A stretch of 55,944 nucleotides of DNA from Clostridia bacterium (lineage in GTDB: Bacteria > Bacillota > Clostridia > Christensenellales > Aristaeellaceae), in the NCBI GenBank assembly GCA_016296675.1, contig JAEDIV010000001.1, positions 1 to 55,944 on the forward strand, given 5' to 3'. Position numbers and translations under genes: made by a program. The stretch's first letter is position 1; every line of letters starts with the position of its first letter. The notes beneath the pieces are model-generated. The model made no database searches. It was not told the origin of the DNA and worked only from the letters and a program-made list of their open reading frames with translations. Below, in pieces: positions 49,576-55,944 of this stretch.

Positions 49576-51012
49576 TCATATGCGGTAAAACCGCGCATTC
49601 GAATTTTTCTTAAGATCCAGGGGATCCTCCCCCGGCACGCCTGTTTTCTGAGACGCTTGGGGCGAAATGGGATTTTCCATGAGCACATAGCGGCATTCAT
49701 CGTAGATATGGTCTTCCTGCGCGGAATTGATGTCCTCCACCATGCGCGTGTCATAGGTGAGCGACGGCACGGTTCTTATAAAATGCACACAGGTATTGAA
49801 CACCTGAAACATGGGCCTGCCGTCTTTCTGGAAAGCAAACCGATAATGAAACTGCATCTTTCCCGGAAGGCGCGTGTTGTCGCCCGGCTGGAAATAACAG
49901 TAATTCGGATGCCTGGCCATCATAGCGGCGACGGATTCGCCCCTCGATTCATCAAAAATGGATGGATCGGCCACGCCTGTTATGGTTCTGCCTCTCAAAA
50001 GCTCGTTTTCGTTTTCCATTCTTCGTATGTTTTCGGCAATCTTGTCGGGCGCTTCGCGCGTTCCCTCATTGGGCGTTCCCGTACAGCCGTATAGTTCGCA
50101 TATCCGAAACAGCCTTCCGTCCTCATCCGCCGCATACCATCCGACAGAATACGGACGCGCATAGCCGAAATCGAGCCCGCGCCATATGCGCCAGGCGCGC
50201 GGAATCTTGAATGGTTTGATCACATGGGTAAACAGTCCGTCTTCATAGTGACTCGGATCATTCACCCATTCCCTGAACACCTGTCCGTCGAACGAATCCC
50301 AGTTGCCGTACAGCTGTGCGTTTCTCTGCGCCTCGGGCAGCATGGCCAGATTCGCAAGATAGCTCCTGTCGTTTTCCAGAAGCGCGTTGTTGTCATACAC
50401 CGTCGCAGGAATGAAAATGCGGCTCCTTTCCTGCTTTTCTTCCTTCCCTTCCGGCGTTCGGATGACGCAGGTTTCGGTCACGGGCGTCATGGGCGGCGCA
50501 CAGGTGATGAATCTGTCCTTCACCCAGCCGTGTCCTACGCCGCCGGGATTTGTCGTCGCGCGCATGCCCACAAACGTTCCCGGCCCGGACGGTCGGTTTC
50601 TTGAAAACATAAACGAATATTCATCCCACGTGAAATGGGTAAGCTCGTCAAAAATGATGAGGTCAAACTGACGGCCTCTGTAGCTTTCCGTGTCGCTTGA
50701 GGTGTGCATGTTGCCAAACGACACCCTCGCGCCGGAGGGAAACGTCCATCGGTGCGCAGTGGAATTGTATTTGACCCCCGGAAACATTCTTGGATAGTAC
50801 AGGCGGGATTTATCGATCAGCTCCGTCAGCTGCGGATAGGTCTTTCGAAGAATCAGCGCCTGAAAATGCGGAATATGCACCCAATACAAGGGCAGCATGA
50901 CCGCAGCCTCGCTCTTTCCTCCGCCCGCTGCGCCGCCGTAAAGGCACTCATATTCCCGCCGCCGCAGAAACATCGCCTGCTTGGGCTGCGGACGCCAGAT
51001 AACATTATGCAT
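49576..51012 (-). CDS. Phage terminase large subunit
   Basis: A 478-residue packaging motor. ATPase: adenine motif WRPQPKQAMFL, Walker A GGAAGGGKSEA (about 25-35), Walker B FDLIIFDELTH. Nuclease: RGLDFGYARP and GVADPSIFDES with the RNase-H-like acidic residues. Both enzymatic domains look intact. I choose the ATG at 51012, 6 bases after GGAGG; in-frame codons upstream run through the small terminase gene. It overlaps that gene's stop by 8 bases. Confidence 0.92.
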   Translation of the reverse strand: MHNVIWRPQPKQAMFLRRREYECLYGGAAGGGKSEAAVMLPLYWVHIPHFQALILRKTYPQLTELIDKSRLYYPRMFPGVKYNSTAHRWTFPSGARVSFGNMHTSSDTESYRGRQFDLIIFDELTHFTWDEYSFMFSRNRPSGPGTFVGMRATTNPGGVGHGWVKDRFITCAPPMTPVTETCVIRTPEGKEEKQERSRIFIPATVYDNNALLENDRSYLANLAMLPEAQRNAQLYGNWDSFDGQVFREWVNDPSHYEDGLFTHVIKPFKIPRAWRIWRGLDFGYARPYSVGWYAADEDGRLFRICELYGCTGTPNEGTREAPDKIAENIRRMENENELLRGRTITGVADPSIFDESRGESVAAMMARHPNYCYFQPGDNTRLPGKMQFHYRFAFQKDGRPMFQVFNTCVHFIRTVPSLTYDTRMVEDINSAQEDHIYDECRYVLMENPISPQASQKTGVPGEDPLDLKKNSNARFYRI

Positions 51013-51454
51013 TCCCATCCTCCGGCTGAGGCAGCAAAACGACGCCCGTTTCCTGTTCCGGTTTGTCCGGCGGCGCGATCTTCTTTTCCTCAATCTCAAG
51101 CTTCTTAAGCGTCATGCATCTTTCGCTCTCTGCTTCCGGCGGCAACAATCCATACAGCCCCCGGACAACATCCGTGAGCTCCCGTATCGCCGAAATCACA
51201 TCGCGCAGATGCCGGACATTTCTGGTTTTGAGTTCAGCTTCCCTGATCTCACCGGACGATTTTTCCTGAAAGATGTGGCGCATGAATTGAGATTTGTCCT
51301 TCAGCATATCTATAATTTCGTCCGCCGCCATCTCCGCGCATTTTTTGAGCGCTTCCATCTGGCTTGCAGACGAGGGCTTTTTCCCCTTGCCGGGCTTGAT
51401 GCGCGTAATCGGTGCATCCGCGCCGTCCTGCCAGCCGTTTTTCTTTTCTTCCAC
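51005..51454 (-). CDS. Probable phage terminase small subunit
   Basis: A 149-residue, highly charged helical protein just before the large terminase and overlapping it, the usual place of TerS. Central helices (EALKKCAEMAADEIIDMLKDKSQFMRHIFQEK) and a second helical pair (HLRDVISAIRELTDVVRGLYGLL) fit an oligomerising TerS core; a clear helix-turn-helix is not evident. The assignment rests mainly on position. Start after AGGAGGG. Confidence 0.6.
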   Translation of the reverse strand: MEEKKNGWQDGADAPITRIKPGKGKKPSSASQMEALKKCAEMAADEIIDMLKDKSQFMRHIFQEKSSGEIREAELKTRNVRHLRDVISAIRELTDVVRGLYGLLPPEAESERCMTLKKLEIEEKKIAPPDKPEQETGVVLLPQPEDGNA

Positions 51455-51535
51455 TTTCGGCCCTCCTTTCAGATACTGAGTGTATACGCTTTCCTACCTC
51501 TCCTTCTACACGCCCGTAAAAATTTTCAAATCATA

Positions 51536-51564
51536 TTTACAAATATAGAATTGAATGGTATAAT
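51536..51564 (+). promoter_or_regulatory. Promoter of gdhA
   Basis: TTTACA (51536-51541), 17-bp spacer, consensus TATAAT (51559-51564), 66 bases before the gdhA start. The divergent small terminase gene starts about 80 bases to the left. Confidence 0.75.
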
Positions 51565-51630
51565 CTCTCCATATTTCAAATTCAAACCGAATTTGTGCAA
51601 AATCAACCAAATTATGAAGGGAGACAAATC

Positions 51631-52980
51631 ATGAGCTTTCAGAATGAATATTTAAAGGGCGTTTATGAAAAGGTTGTCCAGCGCGATCCCGACCAGAAGG
51701 AATTTCTGCAGGCGGTCAAGGAGGTCCTCGAAAGCCTTCAGCCCGTTTTTGACAAGCGTCCCGACTACGTAAAAGCCGGCATCGCCGAAAGAATCGTAGA
51801 GCCTGAGCGCATCATCACCTTCCGCGTAAGCTGGGTGGATGACAACGGCGTCGTTCAGGTCAACCGCGGCTACCGCGTGCAGTTCAACAGCGCTATCGGC
51901 CCCTACAAGGGCGGATGCCGTCTGCATCCGAGCGTCAATCTGTCCGTCATGAAGTTCTTAGGCTTTGAACAGACGTTCAAAAACTCCCTGACCAGCCTCC
52001 CCATGGGCGGCGGCAAGGGCGGCAGCGACTTTGATCCCAAGGGCAAGAGCGACAACGAAATCATGCGCTTCTGCCAGAGCTTCATGACCGAGCTCTATCG
52101 CCACATCGGCCCCGACACCGACGTTCCCGCCGGCGATATCGGCGTGGGCGCGCGCGAAATCGGCTTCATGTTCGGCCAGTATAAGCGCATCAAAAATGAG
52201 TTCACCGGCGTTCTCACCGGAAAGAGCATCTATTCCGGCGGCTCCCTCGCCCGCACGCAGGCCACCGGCTACGGCCTTTGCTACTTCACGCAGGAAATGC
52301 TGAAGGAAGCAGGAAAGAGCTTTGAAGGCAAGAAGGTCGTCATCTCCGGAAGCGGCAACGTCGCAATTTACGCAAATGAAAAAGCCACCCAGCTGGGCGC
52401 CAAGGTCATCGCCATGAGCGACTCTTCCGGCTATGTGGTGGATGAAAACGGCATCGATCTTAATGTCATGAAACAGATCAAGGAAGTCGAGCGCGCCCGC
52501 ATCGTTGAATACGCAAACCGCGTAGAAGGCGCCAAATTCTATCCCGGCTGCAAGGGCATCTGGACCGTTCCCTGCGACATCGCGCTTCCCTGCGCCACGC
52601 AGAATGAGCTCGACGAAGAAGGCGCAAAGGCCCTGATCGCAAACGGCGTATTCGCCGTTGCCGAGGGTGCAAACATGCCCTCCACCCCTGAAGCCATCGC
52701 TGCTTTCCAGTCAGCAGGCGTCCTCTTCGCCCCCGCCAAGGCAGCCAACGCCGGCGGCGTAGCCACCTCCGGCCTTGAAATGACCCAGAACAGCATCCGC
52801 ATGAGCTGGTCGTTTGAAGAAGTGGACGAGAAGCTCCACGGCATCATGGTCAACATCTATAAAGCTGCGGCAAATGCCGCCAAGGAATACGGCTGCGAAG
52901 GCAACCTCGTCGCCGGCGCCAACATCGCAGGCTTCCTGAAAGTCGCCGAAGCCATGAAGTGGCAGGGCGTAGCTTACTAA
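51631..52980 (+). CDS. gdhA: Glutamate dehydrogenase, NADP type
   Basis: A 449-residue hexameric-type glutamate dehydrogenase. Substrate-binding lysines lie in GYRVQFNSAIGPYKGGCRLHP and MGGGKGGSDFDPKGKSDNEIMRFCQSFM; PAGDIGVGAREIGFMFGQYKR and the Rossmann motif GSGNVAIYA follow. Length and motifs match the NADP-dependent GdhA group that makes glutamate from 2-oxoglutarate and ammonium. The start at 51631 follows AAGGGAG. It has its own promoter and terminator. Confidence 0.96.
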   Translation: MSFQNEYLKGVYEKVVQRDPDQKEFLQAVKEVLESLQPVFDKRPDYVKAGIAERIVEPERIITFRVSWVDDNGVVQVNRGYRVQFNSAIGPYKGGCRLHPSVNLSVMKFLGFEQTFKNSLTSLPMGGGKGGSDFDPKGKSDNEIMRFCQSFMTELYRHIGPDTDVPAGDIGVGAREIGFMFGQYKRIKNEFTGVLTGKSIYSGGSLARTQATGYGLCYFTQEMLKEAGKSFEGKKVVISGSGNVAIYANEKATQLGAKVIAMSDSSGYVVDENGIDLNVMKQIKEVERARIVEYANRVEGAKFYPGCKGIWTVPCDIALPCATQNELDEEGAKALIANGVFAVAEGANMPSTPEAIAAFQSAGVLFAPAKAANAGGVATSGLEMTQNSIRMSWSFEEVDEKLHGIMVNIYKAAANAAKEYGCEGNLVAGANIAGFLKVAEAMKWQGVAY

Positions 52981-52996
52981 ATCAATATGCATAACA

Positions 52997-53033
52997 AAAC
53001 CGGGCCGATGCAGTGCGCATCAGCCCGTTTTTT
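52997..53033 (+). terminator. Terminator after gdhA
   Basis: AAAACCGGGCCGATGC (52997-53012) pairs, with two irregularities, with GCATCAGCCCGTTTTTTT (53017-53033). It begins 16 bases after the gdhA stop. Confidence 0.85.
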
Positions 53034-53053
53034 ATAAACAAGACTCCCTTGTG

Positions 53054-53088
53054 TAAAGGGAGCTGTCAGCAAAGGTGACTTAGGGATT
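53054..53088. repeat. Second copy of the 35-bp dispersed repeat
   Basis: TAAAGGGAGCTGTCAGC...AGGGATT matches the copy at 40816-40850 with a few changes in the right arm of the core (GGTGAC for GCTGAC). It lies in the non-coding gap between gdhA and copA, together with a preceding CTCCCTT/AAAGGGAG hairpin. Confidence 0.7.
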
Positions 53089-53213
53089 CCCCCGTTCTTT
53101 TTACAAAATATACAATCATCCGTCAATCCCTCCGCCTGCCTTTCGCGTATCTGCCTCCCTTTCCGCAAGCAAGGCTTTCGTCAATAAGCAATCCCAGAGT
53201 ATTTTTTCCCTTC

Positions 53214-53417
53214 TTATTCGATTCCGGTCACTTCGTATCCCGCGTCGATAACGGCCTGCTTAAGCGCGTCGACGGTAACGTTTCCGGTGATCTCAATTTT
53301 TGCCTGACCTTTTTCAAGATCAACCTCGGCATTTACGCCTTCAAATGCGTTTAACACCTTGGTCACTCTTGCGTGGCAATGCATGCACATCATGCCTTCG
53401 ATTTTCATGGTAATCAT
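53214..53417 (-). CDS. Possible separately translated CopZ-like copper chaperone within copA
   Basis: The last 67 codons of copA form a complete CopZ/HMA domain (MITMKIEGMMCMHCHARV... ending YEVTGIE). Its ATG (53417) is preceded by GAGGAGG (53432-53426) at exactly 8 bases, a perfect ribosome binding site within the coding sequence. Free CopZ could be made by internal initiation besides the fused domain. In other Bacillota copZ is a separate gene after copA. Internal translation is inference. Confidence 0.45.
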   Translation of the reverse strand: MITMKIEGMMCMHCHARVTKVLNAFEGVNAEVDLEKGQAKIEITGNVTVDALKQAVIDAGYEVTGIE

Positions 53418-55757
53418 CTGTTTTTCCTCCTCTATTATGTTTTCTCTCTTATCTTCCTGAACTGCTTCTATCTGCATCGGGCAAACCGATGTTTCTGCTT
53501 TGATCGGCATAAATTTTCTGAGTCTCAGCGCATTGGTCACAACGAAAAGGCTGGAAATACTCATTGCGCCCGCCGCGATCATGGGACTTAATGTGATTCC
53601 GAAAAGCGGATACAGCACGCCCGCCGCAATCGGAATACCAAGGACATTATAGAAAAACGCCCAGAAAAGATTCTGCTTGATGGCTTTCATAACGGCTTTG
53701 CTAAGGCGTATGGCGTTGGCCACGTCCACCGGATCGCTCTTCATCAAAATCAGATCCGCGCTTTCAATCGCGACGTCCGTACCCGCGCCGATGGCAATTC
53801 CCACATCTGCCGTTTTAAGCGCAGGCGCATCGTTCACGCCGTCGCCGACCATGGCGACAAACCTGCCCTTCGATTTAAGGCTTGCAACTTCATTGGCTTT
53901 TTCGCCGGGAAGAACGCCCGACAGCACCTTTGTTACGCCGATGTTCTCAGCAACCGCCTGCGCGGTTTTTTCGTTGTCGCCCGTCAGCATCACTACTTCA
54001 ACGCCGATGTCATTCAGCGCCTGAACCGCCTGCGCCGACGTGGGCTTCACTTCATCCGAAACGCCGATAATGCCAAGAATTCCGTTATCATCCGAAAATA
54101 CCATCGGCGTCTGGCCCCTTTGAGTCATTTCGTCCGCCGTCTTTTGCACCTCCGGCGATATTTTCCCAATCTCCCTCATCCACGAAACGCTGCCGCCGAA
54201 GATGGTTCTCCCATTCACATCGGCTTTTACGCCGCGCCCCGGAATCGCTTCAAAATCCTTTGCCGTCAGAGTTTGTGCGCCTTTCGCCTTTGCATACTCC
54301 ATAACCGCCTGAGCAAGCGGATGCTCGCTCGCTCGCTCAACCGCCGCGGCAAGGGAAACCAGCTCATCCGAGCCGCTGTCGTACGCAGTCACCTCTGTAA
54401 CCACAGGCTTTCCAAGGGTGAGCGTTCCGGTTTTGTCCATCACGACGCAGTTGACCTTGTGCGCGCTTTCAAGCGCCTCGCCGGATTTGATCAAAATGCC
54501 GCTTCCCGCGCCCTTGCCCATGCCGACCATAATGGCAACCGGCGTCGCCAGTCCCAGCGCGCAGGGGCACGAAATGACCAATACCGAAATCGCGCGGGAC
54601 AGCGCAAATTCAAACGAAGCGCCGTACACCATCCACAAAACAAACGTAACTGCCGAAATCATCATTACCACCGGCACAAATACGCCGGCGATTTTGTCCG
54701 CCAGCCGCGCAATCGGCGCCTTGGCCGCGCTTGCGTCCTCGACCATGCGGATGATCTTGGAAAACGCGGTCTCTTCACCCGCGTGCGTCACCTTCATTTT
54801 GAAAAAGCGCGTAAGGTTCACAGTCGCTCCCGTTACCTTATCGCCGACGCTCTTGTCCACCGGCATGCTCTCGCCGGTGATCGCGCTTTCATCAACGCTT
54901 GCGTCCCCTTCAACGATCACGCCGTCTGCAGGGATACGCGTTCCCGGCTTTACATGAAGGATATCGCCGACCTGAATATCGGCTGCCGCAATTTCAACCA
55001 CGCCGTCATTTTCCTCACGGATCGCCGTTTCCGGCTGAAGATCCATAAGCCTCTCAAGCGCTTCGCCCGTCTTTCCCTTGCTCTTGGCCTCCATGTATTT
55101 CCCAAGGTTGATGAGCGCCAATATCATGACCGCCGATTCAAAATACAGATCGTGCGCATATTCATGAACAATCTCCATCTGCCCGGAAGCGAATCCATAG
55201 TTGATCCTGAACATCGCAAACACGCCGTAAATAAGGCTTGCCATGCTGCCGACGGCGATCAGGGAATCCATATTGGGCGAACGCCTGAAAAGCGCTTTGA
55301 ATCCGCGCTCATAATATGCCCGGTTCAGATACGCAACCGGCAGGCACAATACAAGCTGAATCAGCGCGAAGTTCGCGCTCATTTCCATTCCCGACAAAAA
55401 CGCCGGAAGCGGCAGGCCCACCATGCTGCCCATCGAAACATACATCAAAGGAATCATGAAAACAAACGAAAGAATCGTCCGGATTTTCATCGATTTGACT
55501 TCCTTTTCGCGCGCATCTGACGCATTTTCCTTTTTACGGCTATCTTCCTTGCCCTTCTCCTGCGCGCCGTAGCCTGCATCAGTCACAGCCTTTACGACCG
55601 CGTCCGCCGTAACGCTTTCATTCATTTCAACCTTCATTTTGCCGGCCAGGAGATTGACATCGCACTTCAAAACACCGTCAATCGCCTTAACCGCCTTTTC
55701 CACGCGCGCGGAACACGCAGCGCACGTCATGCCCGTTACAATAAAATCCTTTTTCAT
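53214..55757 (-). CDS. copA: Copper-exporting P-type ATPase with N- and C-terminal metal-binding domains
   Basis: An 847-residue P1B-ATPase. N-terminal HMA domain GMTCAACSARV (C12, C15), eight transmembrane helices, the actuator TGES motif in SAITGESMPVD, the membrane metal site CPC in ISCPCALGLA, the phosphorylated Asp in MDKTGTLTLGKP, HP in ASEHPLAQA and GDGVNDAPAL. After the last helices a second HMA domain follows (GMMCMHCHARV), joined by an acidic linker. The start at 55757 overlaps the csoR stop (ATGA). It exports Cu(I) and is probably under CsoR control. Confidence 0.95.
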   Translation of the reverse strand: MKKDFIVTGMTCAACSARVEKAVKAIDGVLKCDVNLLAGKMKVEMNESVTADAVVKAVTDAGYGAQEKGKEDSRKKENASDAREKEVKSMKIRTILSFVFMIPLMYVSMGSMVGLPLPAFLSGMEMSANFALIQLVLCLPVAYLNRAYYERGFKALFRRSPNMDSLIAVGSMASLIYGVFAMFRINYGFASGQMEIVHEYAHDLYFESAVMILALINLGKYMEAKSKGKTGEALERLMDLQPETAIREENDGVVEIAAADIQVGDILHVKPGTRIPADGVIVEGDASVDESAITGESMPVDKSVGDKVTGATVNLTRFFKMKVTHAGEETAFSKIIRMVEDASAAKAPIARLADKIAGVFVPVVMMISAVTFVLWMVYGASFEFALSRAISVLVISCPCALGLATPVAIMVGMGKGAGSGILIKSGEALESAHKVNCVVMDKTGTLTLGKPVVTEVTAYDSGSDELVSLAAAVERASEHPLAQAVMEYAKAKGAQTLTAKDFEAIPGRGVKADVNGRTIFGGSVSWMREIGKISPEVQKTADEMTQRGQTPMVFSDDNGILGIIGVSDEVKPTSAQAVQALNDIGVEVVMLTGDNEKTAQAVAENIGVTKVLSGVLPGEKANEVASLKSKGRFVAMVGDGVNDAPALKTADVGIAIGAGTDVAIESADLILMKSDPVDVANAIRLSKAVMKAIKQNLFWAFFYNVLGIPIAAGVLYPLFGITLSPMIAAGAMSISSLFVVTNALRLRKFMPIKAETSVCPMQIEAVQEDKRENIIEEEKQMITMKIEGMMCMHCHARVTKVLNAFEGVNAEVDLEKGQAKIEITGNVTVDALKQAVIDAGYEVTGIE

Positions 55758-55944
55758 CTCGATAACCTCGTCAAAACCTGTACCATTTCTTCGATCTTCC
55801 GGTCCTTTTCTTCTTCGGTTTCTGCATTCTTCACGCAGCTTTTCATGTGCGCAGAAAGCACTTCCATATTCGCCTTGCGAATCAGCGCTTCGGTAGCCAG
55901 AAGCTGATTGGAAACTTCCACACAATAGCGATCCTCTTCGACCA
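55754..55944 (-). CDS. csoR: CsoR-family copper-sensing repressor, 3' part only
   Basis: The last 63 codons of a CsoR/DUF156 protein run in from the right edge: VEEDRYCVEVSNQLLATEALIRKANMEVLSAHMKSCV. The Cu(I) ligands of CsoR are recognisable: the Cys in RYC and the His-x3-Cys in AHMKSC. The start lies outside the window. Its TGA overlaps the copA ATG, so repressor and exporter are cotranscribed, the usual copper-induced arrangement. Confidence 0.9.
   Translation of the reverse strand, partial: VEEDRYCVEVSNQLLATEALIRKANMEVLSAHMKSCVKNAETEEEKDRKIEEMVQVLTRLSR

Noticed and set aside
47887..51454. A complete prophage
   Set aside because: No integrase, repressor, capsid, tail or lysis genes and no attachment-site repeats were found around the three packaging genes.
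54120..55520. Long rightward reading frame of 466 codons
   Set aside because: It lies entirely opposite copA, whose motifs are unmistakable; its translation is Arg/His-rich without domains or ribosome binding site, as expected for an antisense shadow in GC-rich coding sequence.
1..55944. tRNA genes
   Set aside because: I looked for GGTTC-type T-arms with matching acceptor stems in the gaps and saw none convincing; the GGTTC at 4506-4510 belongs to the T-box leader.

Overview
The window reads as an ordinary chromosome segment of a Gram-positive, probably spore-forming member of the Bacillota (Clostridia-like). This rests on gene content: a T-box leader, RNase J, a YlbF-family protein, a YhbD/bactofilin-like pair, a CsoR repressor, a sporulation sigma-K-type factor, UMF1-type transport and very strong AGGAGG ribosome binding sites. 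Base composition looks near 50% GC with GCGC-rich coding runs. I cannot name a genus from sequence alone.

Layout. 1-305: a consensus promoter firing leftward with a CTTGAAAAC leader typical of rRNA operons, so an rRNA operon probably begins just outside the left edge. 306-4206: yhbD/bactofilin-like pair, a GNAT-threonine aldolase fusion and a LysR regulator. 4264-7414: an ABC importer (lipoprotein, permease, ATPase) under a T-box whose specifier position reads UUC (Phe). 7421-7698: an array of perfect hairpins. 7846-9660: ECF sigma and DUF4179 anti-sigma-like partner. 9734-13964: repeats, a broken flavodoxin-like gene, an RpiB/LacAB isomerase and a GH78 rhamnosidase. 14032-14757: intergenic region with a promoter-to-terminator unit on the minus strand that I propose as a non-coding RNA. 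14758-22074: surE, a SPOR-like membrane protein, a TIM-barrel isomerase, tadA, RNase J, ylbF-like, mltG and sigK. 22137-28514 (minus): an NlpC/P60-like protein lacking its catalytic Cys, a small secreted protein, recF, typA, prfC. 28764-37917 (minus): a ten-gene Mrp/Mbh-type cation antiporter operon with four large antiporter-like subunits and no hydrogenase or NADH module. 38122-42997: HD hydrolase, ThuA-like protein, Gfo/Idh/MocA oxidoreductase, SecB-like chaperone, MFS transporter. 43007-47884: two near-identical 188-189 bp MITE-like elements in opposite orientation, flanking an HtrA-like protease, a phosphodiesterase-like protein and an MMPL/RND transporter. 47887-51454: a phage packaging trio (portal, large and small terminase) without capsid, tail or integrase genes. 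51536-52980: glutamate dehydrogenase. 53214-55944: a Cu-ATPase with a C-terminal CopZ-like domain, preceded by the end of csoR.

Signals I consider most worth following: (1) the sigK start region, where an upstream strand can sequester the ribosome binding site of readthrough mRNA while a sigma-E-like -10 lies inside that strand; (2) the orphan ~330-nt minus-strand RNA near 14.1-14.4 kb; (3) two divergent promoters sharing one palindromic -35 hexamer in front of the T-box and lysR; (4) an internal, perfectly spaced ribosome binding site that could release CopZ from copA; (5) the four-antiporter Mrp operon; (6) the paired MITEs with nested palindromes and the wider palindrome family. All functional statements are by reading motifs and family resemblance; no searches or folding calculations were run.
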